Of a DNA stretch of 64,000 nucleotides, positions 26,145 through 34,120 are shown in pieces. Each line of letters opens with the position of its first letter. Positions within the stretch are counted from its first letter, which is position 1. Origin of the DNA: Buttiauxella ferragutiae (GTDB lineage Bacteria > Pseudomonadota > Gammaproteobacteria > Enterobacterales > Enterobacteriaceae); NCBI RefSeq assembly GCF_001654915.1, contig NZ_LXEQ01000027.1; one strand, given 5' to 3'. The translations under genes were made by a program, and so were the position numbers. The notes under the pieces were generated by a model, which did no database searches, had not been told where the DNA came from, and saw nothing but the letters and a program-made list of their open reading frames with translations.

Positions 26145-26522
26145 TTAGTGAATGAAGGCTGGAATAGCCAAACGGAATACGGGAATAGCGACGCGGAAGG
26201 CATCGCCCTGAGAGTCGACCATTTCGTAATGGCCTTGCATGGTGCCAAGCGGTGTTTCAAGTACCGCACCGCTTGTATAGCTGTATTCGTTGCCCGGTTC
26301 AATATGCGGCTGGACGCCAATCACACCCTCGCCCTGAACTTCAGTTTCATGACCGTTACCATTGGTGATAAGCCAGTAACGGCCAAGTAATTGCACCGGT
26401 GTTCGCCCCAGGTTACGGATGGTTACGGTATAAGCAAAGACGAAACGTTCGTGCTCCACAGAGGACTGTGATTCGATATAGACGCTTTGTACCTGAATGC
26501 ATACGCGGGGCGAATTTAACAT
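26145..26522 (-). CDS. apaG: ApaG protein
   Basis: A 125-residue beta-sandwich protein of the ApaG/DUF525 family, matching E. coli ApaG throughout (for example G-R-Y-W-L-I-T-N-G-N-G and Y-T-S-G-A). Its role is not settled. It is 2 bp from the rsmA stop and 4 bp from apaH. Confidence 0.96.
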   Translation of the reverse strand: MLNSPRVCIQVQSVYIESQSSVEHERFVFAYTVTIRNLGRTPVQLLGRYWLITNGNGHETEVQGEGVIGVQPHIEPGNEYSYTSGAVLETPLGTMQGHYEMVDSQGDAFRVAIPVFRLAIPAFIH

Positions 26523-26524
26523 CG

Positions 26525-27352
26525 TTAACTCTCCTTCGGCTGCTGCTGTGGGTGCTCAGCCAAATAGTTTGCCAGTTTGCAATACTGAGCAACTGAGATG
26601 TTCTCAGCGCGCAGAGTTGCGTCGATTCCCAGCTCCGCCATCACCTCTGGGCTAAACAGATGGCCAAGGCTGTTACGAATCGTTTTGCGACGCTTATTAA
26701 AGGCTTCAGTAGTGATGCGGCTTAATACGCGCAGCTCTTTTACTGGGTTCGGTATTGTTGCATGTGGTACCAGGCGCACGACGGCAGAATCCACTTTTGG
26801 TGCCGGTGTGAAGGCGGTTGGTGGCACTTCAAGCACTGGAATCACATTGCAATAATACTGCGCCATCACTGATAAACGACCATACGCTTTACAGTTAGGG
26901 CCAGCAACTAAACGGTTTACCACTTCTTTTTGCAGCATGAAGTGCATATCAGCAATGGCATCAGTATAGCTAAAGAGATGGAACATCAATGGCGTGGAGA
27001 TGTTATACGGCAGGTTGCCAAATACGCGCAACGGCTTACCGATTTTTTGCGACAGCTCTCCAAAATCCATGGTCATGGCATCTTGCTGATAAATTGTCAG
27101 CTTTGGTGCCAGGAAAGGATGCGTTTGCAGGCGAGCGGCAAGATCGCGGTCCAGCTCGATGACGGTCATTTCATCCAGGCGTTCACCCACAGGCTCGGTT
27201 AATGCGCCGAGGCCGGGGCCGATCTCAACCATTGCCTGGCCTTTGAGTGGATTAATTGCAGAGACAATACTGTCGATAACGAACTGGTCATTAAGGAAGT
27301 TTTGTCCAAAACGTTTACGGGCTAAATGGCCCTGGTGGACACGAGTATTCAT
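26525..27352 (-). CDS. rsmA: 16S rRNA (adenine1518/1519-N6) dimethyltransferase
   Basis: A 275-residue methyltransferase (KsgA) that dimethylates two adjacent adenines near the 3' end of 16S rRNA during 30S maturation; loss gives kasugamycin resistance. The SAM-binding V-E-I-G-P-G-L-G and catalytic G-N-L-P-Y-N-I-S motifs are present. The start overlaps the 3' end of pdxA by 4 bp. Confidence 0.97.
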   Translation of the reverse strand: MNTRVHQGHLARKRFGQNFLNDQFVIDSIVSAINPLKGQAMVEIGPGLGALTEPVGERLDEMTVIELDRDLAARLQTHPFLAPKLTIYQQDAMTMDFGELSQKIGKPLRVFGNLPYNISTPLMFHLFSYTDAIADMHFMLQKEVVNRLVAGPNCKAYGRLSVMAQYYCNVIPVLEVPPTAFTPAPKVDSAVVRLVPHATIPNPVKELRVLSRITTEAFNKRRKTIRNSLGHLFSPEVMAELGIDATLRAENISVAQYCKLANYLAEHPQQQPKES

Positions 27353-28338
27353 TGAGTATTAACAATCATTTTGATGGCGAGATTAAGCGCCGTAATAAAA
27401 CTGCCGACCTCGGCTTTCCCCTGACCCGCTAGTTCTAGCGCGGTTCCATGGTCAACCGAAGTGCGGATAAAAGGTAAGCCTAGCGTGATATTGACTGCGC
27501 GGCCAAAGCCCTGGTACTTAAGGACTGGCAAGCCTTGATCGTGGTACATCGCCAGAACTGCATCGGCATTATCGAGATACTTAGGCTGAAACAGGGTATC
27601 TGCCGGTAGTGGGCCAGAAAGATTCATCCCTTGAGCGCGCATTTCATTCAGTACTGGAATGATGGTGTCAATTTCTTCGGTACCCATGTGACCACCTTCC
27701 CCGGCATGGGGGTTGAGGCCACAAACCAGCACGTGCGGCTGTGCGATACCAAACTTGGTTTGCAGGTCATGATACAGGATGGTGATTATCTGGCGTAATA
27801 AATCTGGCGTTATTGCATCACTAATGGCTTTTAGCGGCAGATGTGTTGTCGCCAGAGCCACACGTAGCTCTTCGGTCGCCAGCATCATCACCACTTTTTC
27901 ACTGTGCGATCGCTCTTCGAAAAATTCGGTATGCCCGATAAACGGAATGCCAGCATCGTTGATGATGCCTTTGTGCACCGGCCCGGTAATCAGTGCCGCA
28001 AATTCGCCGTTAATGCAACCGTCACAGGCACGAGCCAACATCTCTACCACGTACTCACTGTTTCTCACATCCAACTGCCCAGGGATGACTGGAGCGCGTA
28101 ATTCGATGGGGAGCACGGTCAGGGTTCCGGCAACATGCGGAGTTGCAGGTGTGCCTGGTTGGTAAGTTTTGAGTTGTAGAGGAAGGCCGAGGAGGGCTGC
28201 ACGTTCCTGAAGGAGTTCAGGTGCGGCAACCGCAACCAGCTCAACAGGCCAGTCACGGTTTGCCAGTGCGATAATCAGGTCAGGACCAATCCCGGCGGGT
28301 TCGCCGGGAGTGATGACCACACGATGGATGTTAGCCAT
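27349..28338 (-). CDS. pdxA: 4-hydroxythreonine-4-phosphate dehydrogenase
   Basis: A 329-residue enzyme of pyridoxal-phosphate synthesis. The N-terminal V-V-I-T-P-G-E-P-A-G-I-G-P, the G-H-T-E-F-F segment and the metal-site Y-H-D-Q-G-L-P-V-L-K match PdxA. It overlaps surA upstream (8 bp) and rsmA downstream (4 bp). Confidence 0.97.
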   Translation of the reverse strand: MANIHRVVITPGEPAGIGPDLIIALANRDWPVELVAVAAPELLQERAALLGLPLQLKTYQPGTPATPHVAGTLTVLPIELRAPVIPGQLDVRNSEYVVEMLARACDGCINGEFAALITGPVHKGIINDAGIPFIGHTEFFEERSHSEKVVMMLATEELRVALATTHLPLKAISDAITPDLLRQIITILYHDLQTKFGIAQPHVLVCGLNPHAGEGGHMGTEEIDTIIPVLNEMRAQGMNLSGPLPADTLFQPKYLDNADAVLAMYHDQGLPVLKYQGFGRAVNITLGLPFIRTSVDHGTALELAGQGKAEVGSFITALNLAIKMIVNTQ

Positions 28339-29623
28339 TGTCGCCTATAATTTTTACGTAAGCAGAAGCCCGTTGTTCCTGCATCCAGGTTTGTGCTTCT
28401 TCAGAGAACTTACGGTTGAACAACATACGATATGCACGATCTTTCTGTGCTGCATCAGTCTTATCAACGTTGCGTGTATCCATAAGCTGAATCAAATGCC
28501 AACCAAATGATGAGTGAACAGGTTCGCTCGTTTGGCCTTTGTTCAGTTTCATCAAGGCATCACGGAACGCCGGATCATAAATGTCTGCTGAAGCCCAACC
28601 TAAATCCCCACCCTGGTTAGCAGAGCCTGGATCGTCGGAGAACTCTTTTGCCGCTTTTTCGAAAGTGGTTTTGCCACTCTTAATATCAGCTGCAATCTGG
28701 TTCAACTTAGCGCGCGCCTGGTCATCATTCATGATTGGCGACGACTTCAGCAAAATATGTCGGGCGTGAACTTCGGTAACAGAAATGCTCTTGCTTTGAC
28801 CACGCAGGTCGTTCACTTTCAGAATATGGAAACCTACACCTGAACGAATCGGGCCGATGATATCGCCTTTTTTCGCAGTGCTTAACGCCTGTGCGAAAAT
28901 AGATGGCAGCTCCTGGATTCGTCCCCAACCCATTTGACCGCCTTTCAGGGCTTGCTGGTCAGCAGAGTAGGTGATAGCCAGTTTGCCGAAATCACCACCG
29001 CTTTGCGCTTGTGAAACGATGTCACGCGCTTGTTTTTCCGCATCATCTACTTGAGTAGAGGTTGGGTTTTCAGGTAATGGAATCAGGATGTGGCTGAGGT
29101 TCAGCTCAGTGCTGCTGTCGTTCTGGCTACCCACTTGCTGTGCAAGAGCATCGACTTCTTGCGGCAGGATGGATACACGACGACGGACTTCGTTATTACG
29201 CACTTCCGAAATCGTCATCTCTTTACGGATTTGAGCACGGTAAGTGTTGTAATTAATGCCGTCATAGGCCAGACGGCTACGCATCTGATCCATGCTCATC
29301 TTGTTTTGAGCTGCGATATCAGCGATCGCCTTATCAAGCTGTTCATCTGTCACTTTGACGCCCATTTTCTGGCCCATTTGTAACAGAATTTGGTCCATGA
29401 TCAGACGTTCAATAATTTGATGACGCAGCGTGTTGTCGTCAGGAAGTTGCTGCCCGGCTTGTTGGGCACCTGTCTTCACTGACTGCATCATTCCGTTAAC
29501 GTCACTTTCCAGCACAACACCGTTGTTCACTACGGCTGCAACTTTGTCGACCACTTGCGGGGCCGCGAAAGAGGTATTCGCCACCAGGACGACACCGAGA
29601 AGCAGCGTTCTCAAATTCTTCAT
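28331..29623 (-). CDS. surA: Periplasmic chaperone/peptidyl-prolyl isomerase
   Basis: A 430-residue periplasmic protein that escorts outer-membrane beta-barrel proteins. A cleavable signal peptide (about 1-20, ending N-T-S-F-A) is followed by the chaperone N-domain, two parvulin domains (about 170-270 and 280-380) and a short C-terminal helix. It lies 55 bp after lptD, a major client, in the same operon. Confidence 0.97.
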   Translation of the reverse strand: MKNLRTLLLGVVLVANTSFAAPQVVDKVAAVVNNGVVLESDVNGMMQSVKTGAQQAGQQLPDDNTLRHQIIERLIMDQILLQMGQKMGVKVTDEQLDKAIADIAAQNKMSMDQMRSRLAYDGINYNTYRAQIRKEMTISEVRNNEVRRRVSILPQEVDALAQQVGSQNDSSTELNLSHILIPLPENPTSTQVDDAEKQARDIVSQAQSGGDFGKLAITYSADQQALKGGQMGWGRIQELPSIFAQALSTAKKGDIIGPIRSGVGFHILKVNDLRGQSKSISVTEVHARHILLKSSPIMNDDQARAKLNQIAADIKSGKTTFEKAAKEFSDDPGSANQGGDLGWASADIYDPAFRDALMKLNKGQTSEPVHSSFGWHLIQLMDTRNVDKTDAAQKDRAYRMLFNRKFSEEAQTWMQEQRASAYVKIIGDNG

Positions 29624-29678
29624 ACTTTTTCCATTTACTTAGCCGCAAAGCGGATTACGTTTTACTAGTCAAAGTGAA

Positions 29679-32039
29679 TTACATCGAGCTTTGATACGGC
29701 AGAATGTTCGAACGCAACATCTGCTGTGTGCCCAGGCCATAGTTAGAACTCAAGCCACGTAACTCGATGTTAAAGCCAATTACATTATCGTATTTGCTTT
29801 CGTCGTTTTCCCAGCCATTAATTTTACGCTCGTAACCCAAGCGAATGGCATAACAGCAAGAGTTGTACTGCACCGCCAGCATGGAGTCTGCGGTTTGTTG
29901 TGCTTTGGTGTCGTAGTAATAAGCCCCAACGACAGACCAACGATCAACAACTGGCCAACTTGCTGTCATCCCAACCTGCGAGATGCCGTTCTTGTATTGT
30001 GGCGCATTAACATCAATATTTGAGATTGTTGCACCAATATATTCCGGGCTTGCGTAACGGTAATTAAACTGAACCAGACGATCGTTGTCTTTGCGATATT
30101 CGATAACGCCGTTGCCGGTCGCTATGTTATCCAGACGCGTATCGTACTGTAGACCGCCACGTACACCCCAACGATCGGTCATACGCCAGTAAGTATCACC
30201 AGCCCATACAACAGAACCAGTTTCGTCACCTTTTTCACTGTTGATCGTCTCGTCACCGGTACGAGACGGAGTGAAGTAGTAGATTTGACCCACAGAAACG
30301 TTAAAACGTTCAACTGCGGCATCATCATAAATACGGGTGGTAATACCGGTTGTGACCTGATTGGCGGAGGCGATACGGTCAAGCCCACCATAGCTACGGT
30401 CACGGAATAAGCCGTTGTAGTCAGACTGCAGCAGAGATGAGTCGTAGTTATTGATGTTGCTCTGATCGCGATACGGCACATACAAATATTGTACACGCGG
30501 CTCCAGCGTTTGTTCCCAGCCCAGGGCTGAGTCCATGGCGCGGTCGAAAATCAGCTTACCATCCATTTTGAACTGCGGCAGAACACGGTTAACAGTCTCA
30601 TCCAGTTGATTATCAGCGTGAGCAGCGTTGTAGGAATCCAGATTGGTCTGCTGATAGTGCGTTGCCATCACTTTGGCTTCAGTATTCAGACTTGCCCAGC
30701 CGTTAGACACTGGCAGACTAATGACTGGCTCAATATGCAGACGAGTCGCTTCGGGCTGGCTGTCATTTACGTTAGTAAAATGAACGGCTTGACCGTAAAT
30801 ACGCGTATCAAATGGCCCAACATCATTTTGGTAGTAATTCATATCCAGTTGCGGTTGTGCACTGTAAGAGCTAGTGCCGCTATTCAACTGGGAACCAAAG
30901 ACCTGAAACTGTTTTGTTGACAGCGTTGCATCAAAGTTTTCAACGGCATAACCGACACTGAATTTTTGCGTTGCGTAACCGTCGGTGCTGGAACCGTATT
31001 GCGAACTAAAGTCGGTGAAGTAGGTTGGATCGCTGACTTTGGTGTAGTCAACATTAAAACGCCACACCTGATCTACCACCCCACCGTGGTTCCAGTAGAA
31101 CAACCAGCGTCGCTCGTCCTGGTCTGGGTTAGCAGCCGTGTTGTCTTTATATTCTTTATCAGAAAGCATGTAATCGAATTCAATGATACCTGCCCCAGCT
31201 TTGGTCAGATAACGGAATTCGTTCTGCCACTGCATGCCACGCTCTTCCATATAGTGCGGAGTAATGGTGGCATCAAAGTTGGGTGCAATGTTCCAGTAAT
31301 ACGGCAGAGTGAACTCAAGACCGCTATTGCTACTGTATTTCGCATTTGGGAGCAGGAAACCGGAACGGCGTTTATCACCGATTGGCAACTGTAAATATGG
31401 GCTGTAAAATATCGGAACCGGACCCACCTTAAAGCGGGCATTCCAGATTTCCGCGACTTCTTCTTCGCGGTCCTGAATCACTTCGCTACCTACCACGCTC
31501 CAGGTATTAGAACCTGGCAAACAGGAAGTAAAGGTGCCATTTTCCAGAATGGTGTAGCGATTATTACCGCGCTGCTTCATCAGGTCGGCAGTACCACGAC
31601 CCTGGCGGTCTACCATTTGATAGTCGCCTTCCCAGACATTGGTATCTTTGGTATTCAGGTTTGACCAGGCTTTTGGCCCTTTAAGAATGACCTGATTATC
31701 GTCGTAGTAGACGTTGCCAACGGCATCAACAGTACGAACGGGGTCAGGTTGACCCTCAACTTGTTTCTGATGCAGTAGAACTTCGTCAGATTGCAGGCGG
31801 CTATTGCCTTGCTGTATATCCACATTGCCACTAAATACCGCATCGTCAGGATAATTTCCTTTTGCGTGATCGGCATTTATAGTGACAGGCAGGTTGTTGG
31901 TGTCCCCTTCAACCAAAGGGCGGTTGTAACTTGGGACGCCAAGCATACATTGCGACGCGAGATCGGCCGCCATGCCTTGTTGACTATACAGCGCTGCGCC
32001 AATCAAGGTGGCCAGCAAGGTGGGAATACGTTTTTTCAT
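29679..32039 (-). CDS. lptD: LPS-assembly outer-membrane protein
   Basis: A 786-residue protein that inserts lipopolysaccharide into the outer leaflet together with LptE. A signal peptide ends near residue 24, followed by the OstA-like jellyroll and the large beta-barrel. The four cysteines used in the essential disulfides are visible: one in A-S-Q-C-M-L-G, one in C-L-P-G-S-N, and the S-C-C-Y pair near the C-terminus. I chose the ATG at 32039 because it starts the signal peptide; an upstream in-frame extension to 32141 crosses repeat-like DNA. Confidence 0.97.
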   Translation of the reverse strand: MKKRIPTLLATLIGAALYSQQGMAADLASQCMLGVPSYNRPLVEGDTNNLPVTINADHAKGNYPDDAVFSGNVDIQQGNSRLQSDEVLLHQKQVEGQPDPVRTVDAVGNVYYDDNQVILKGPKAWSNLNTKDTNVWEGDYQMVDRQGRGTADLMKQRGNNRYTILENGTFTSCLPGSNTWSVVGSEVIQDREEEVAEIWNARFKVGPVPIFYSPYLQLPIGDKRRSGFLLPNAKYSSNSGLEFTLPYYWNIAPNFDATITPHYMEERGMQWQNEFRYLTKAGAGIIEFDYMLSDKEYKDNTAANPDQDERRWLFYWNHGGVVDQVWRFNVDYTKVSDPTYFTDFSSQYGSSTDGYATQKFSVGYAVENFDATLSTKQFQVFGSQLNSGTSSYSAQPQLDMNYYQNDVGPFDTRIYGQAVHFTNVNDSQPEATRLHIEPVISLPVSNGWASLNTEAKVMATHYQQTNLDSYNAAHADNQLDETVNRVLPQFKMDGKLIFDRAMDSALGWEQTLEPRVQYLYVPYRDQSNINNYDSSLLQSDYNGLFRDRSYGGLDRIASANQVTTGITTRIYDDAAVERFNVSVGQIYYFTPSRTGDETINSEKGDETGSVVWAGDTYWRMTDRWGVRGGLQYDTRLDNIATGNGVIEYRKDNDRLVQFNYRYASPEYIGATISNIDVNAPQYKNGISQVGMTASWPVVDRWSVVGAYYYDTKAQQTADSMLAVQYNSCCYAIRLGYERKINGWENDESKYDNVIGFNIELRGLSSNYGLGTQQMLRSNILPYQSSM

Positions 32040-32423
32040 ACGTGTTATTCGTTGTTCCGTCATCAATGGCTTATACCCATCATCATTCAAGATGCAGAGG
32101 CGTTGGCGGCACTTAGTTATTTGACTCATCATGAGCCTCACCCTTTTGGGGCCGCTCTAAGCAGCGTCCAAATCTGCTCTGAACAGATTTGGTGGTTCCT
32201 GTCATTGGGTTAACTTAATGACGGGATATTTTCTCAATTGCCGCTTTGCTTCATATTGAATGCTATAGGGTATAGCGTCGGCAAACGGTCAGAGACTAAC
32301 TTACTCATCACTACAGCGCTAGTGTTAATCCTGCCCGCTCAATAGTCTGCCGTTAGGCACTACTATCAATGACGGGTATGATAAAGCAAATTCTAGCCGA
32401 CGACATGACGATTTGGGGAGTAT
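32040..32423. promoter_or_regulatory. Divergent lptD/djlA region with hairpin and ERIC-like end
   Basis: This 384-bp gap holds the lptD and djlA promoters. A perfect 9-bp stem (CCAAATCTG at 32168-32176, CAGATTTGG at 32184-32192) is present. The stretch at about 32073-32106 (TATACCCATCATCATTCAAG and on) resembles one end of an ERIC element but the rest does not match, so this is at best a degraded or related repeat. Confidence 0.5.
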
Positions 32424-33230
32424 ATGCAGTATTGGGGAAAAGTACTCGGTGTCGCAATAGCACTTATTATGGGTGGTGGCTTCTGGGGTGTGGTTATAGG
32501 GTTGCTGATCGGTCATGCCATTGACAAGGTGCGCAGCCGCCGTCAGTCCTGGTTTTCTAACCAACAACAGCGCCAGTCATTGTTCTTTAGCACCACATTT
32601 GAAGTGATGGGCCACCTGACTAAGTCAAAAGGGCGCGTCACGGAAGCGGATATCCAGATAGCCTCACTATTAATGGATCGTATGCAGTTACACGGTGATG
32701 CGCGAAGTGCGGCACAGCATGCGTTCCGGGTGGGTAAAGAAAATGGCTACCCGCTGCGTGAAAAAATGCGTCAGCTACGCAGCGTATGTTTCGGGCGTTT
32801 TGACCTAATTCGGATGTTTCTTGAAATTCAAATTCAGGCGGCATTTGCTGACGGCTCTCTGCACCCTAACGAACGGGAAGTACTGTACGTTATCGCCGAA
32901 GAACTCGGCATTTCACGGATGCAGTTCGACCAGTTCTTACGCATGATGGAAGGCGGGCAGCAATTCGGTGGTGGTTACAACCAATCGCAAGGTGGTTTCC
33001 AGCAACAACGTGGGCCAACGCTTGAAGATGCATGCAACGTATTGGGCGTCAAAAGTAGCGATGATGCCACTATCATTAAGCGCGCATACCGCAAATTAAT
33101 GAGTGAACACCATCCCGACAAACTGGTCGCCAAAGGCTTGCCGCCAGAAATGATGGAGATGGCCAAACAGAAAGCGCAGGAAATTCAGAAAGCGTACGAT
33201 CTGATCAAGACGGCAAAAGGGTTTAAGTAA
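32424..33230 (+). CDS. djlA: Membrane-anchored DnaJ-like co-chaperone
   Basis: A 268-residue protein with one N-terminal transmembrane helix (about 7-30, rich in Gly), a TerB-like central domain and a C-terminal J domain with the H-P-D motif (E-H-H-P-D-K). It stimulates DnaK and affects capsule signalling through Rcs in E. coli. A Gln/Gly-rich linker lies before the J domain (G-G-G-Y-N-Q-S-Q-G-G). Confidence 0.96.
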   Translation: MQYWGKVLGVAIALIMGGGFWGVVIGLLIGHAIDKVRSRRQSWFSNQQQRQSLFFSTTFEVMGHLTKSKGRVTEADIQIASLLMDRMQLHGDARSAAQHAFRVGKENGYPLREKMRQLRSVCFGRFDLIRMFLEIQIQAAFADGSLHPNEREVLYVIAEELGISRMQFDQFLRMMEGGQQFGGGYNQSQGGFQQQRGPTLEDACNVLGVKSSDDATIIKRAYRKLMSEHHPDKLVAKGLPPEMMEMAKQKAQEIQKAYDLIKTAKGFK

Positions 33231-33239
33231 TAGAAGAGA

Positions 33240-33321
33240 CCCTCACCCCGGCCCTCTCCCTCAGGGAGAGGGAGAAAACCGGACAATTCCCTCTCCTGTA
33301 GGAGAGGGTTAGGATGAGGGG
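33240..33321. repeat. CCCTCACCC-type palindromic repeat between djlA and rluA
   Basis: An 82-bp double palindrome: CCCTCACCCCGGCCCTCTCC...GGGAGAGGG followed by CCCTCTCC...GGAGAGGGTTAGGATGAGGG. It lies between convergent genes. Copies or fragments occur at 40322, 57383, 60802 and 62199. Confidence 0.85.
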
Positions 33322-33323
33322 AT

Positions 33324-33983
33324 TTAGAAGTCAGCCGGAGCACGGAACGTCATCGGCGTGCCATATTCAGGGTGAGTGATAGTCAGCATTTCCGCATGGA
33401 GCTGCAAACGCGGCGCCATCGCTAGCGCTTCAGGTGACGCGTAAAAACGATCGCCCAGAATCGGGTGTCCCATTGCAAGCATATGGACGCGTAACTGATG
33501 CGAACGCCCGGTGATCGGTTTTAGCAGCACACGCGCGGTATTATCCGCCGCATACTCCAGCACCTGATATTCCGTCTGTGCCGCTTTGCCGGTTTCATAA
33601 CACACTTTCTGTTTAGGCCTGTTTGGCCAGTCACAAATCAGCGGTAAATCTACCAGCCCCTCTTCCGGCTGAGGATGACCCCAAACCCGTGCCACATACT
33701 GCTTCTTCGGCTCACGTTCACGGAACTGACGCTTCAGCTCACGCTCAGCCGCTTTAGTCAGCGCAACGGCAATCACGCCGCTGGTGGCCATATCCAGGCG
33801 ATGCACTGATTCCGCCAACGGGAAGTCGCGCTGAATGCGGGTCATCACGCTGTCTTTGTGCTCATCCAGACGGCCCGGTACAGACAACAAGCCCGAAGGC
33901 TTGTTGACGACCATGATGTGGTCATCTTGATAAAGGATGACCAGCCAGGGATCGATGGGCGGGTTATAGGGTTCCATAATCAT
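33324..33983 (-). CDS. rluA: Dual-specificity pseudouridine synthase (23S rRNA 746 / tRNA 32)
   Basis: A 219-residue enzyme that makes pseudouridine at position 746 of 23S rRNA and position 32 of several tRNAs. The catalytic Asp lies in H-R-L-D-M-A-T-S-G, and the K-P-I-T-G-R-S-H-Q-L-R-V-H segment is intact. The start is ATG at 33983 or 33977; the first gives the closer E. coli length. The ERIC element at 33986-34108 provides the leader, including the GAAGGATG that may serve as ribosome-binding site. Confidence 0.95.
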   Translation of the reverse strand: MIMEPYNPPIDPWLVILYQDDHIMVVNKPSGLLSVPGRLDEHKDSVMTRIQRDFPLAESVHRLDMATSGVIAVALTKAAERELKRQFREREPKKQYVARVWGHPQPEEGLVDLPLICDWPNRPKQKVCYETGKAAQTEYQVLEYAADNTARVLLKPITGRSHQLRVHMLAMGHPILGDRFYASPEALAMAPRLQLHAEMLTITHPEYGTPMTFRAPADF

Positions 33984-33985
33984 TT

Positions 33986-34108
33986 ACTCTACATCCTTCA
34001 AGCTGCAGCGGCGTTGGCTGCTTTCGCCCACCCCAGTCACTTACTTTAGTAAGCTCTTGGGGATGTTCTCTCTTGCCGCCTTGCTGCAACTCGAATGATT
34101 TGAGTAAA
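33986..34108. repeat. ERIC element between rapA and rluA
   Basis: About 123 bp with ERIC centre CACCCCAGTCACTTACTTTA and CTCTTGGGGATG, and ends CTTCAAGCTGCAG and GCAACTCGAATGATTTG. It fills the gap between the rapA stop (34121) and the rluA start, so a rapA-rluA transcript would carry its hairpin. Confidence 0.9.
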
Positions 34109-34120
34109 GCGGTGTGCAAA

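Noticed and set aside
32073..32106. Possible further ERIC in the lptD-djlA gap
   Set aside because: Only one end resembles ERIC; centre and other end do not match, so I did not list it as a separate ERIC.
32040..32141. N-terminal extension of LptD
   Set aside because: The signal peptide begins at 32039 and aligns with E. coli; the extension runs over repeat-like DNA and has no ribosome-binding site of its own.
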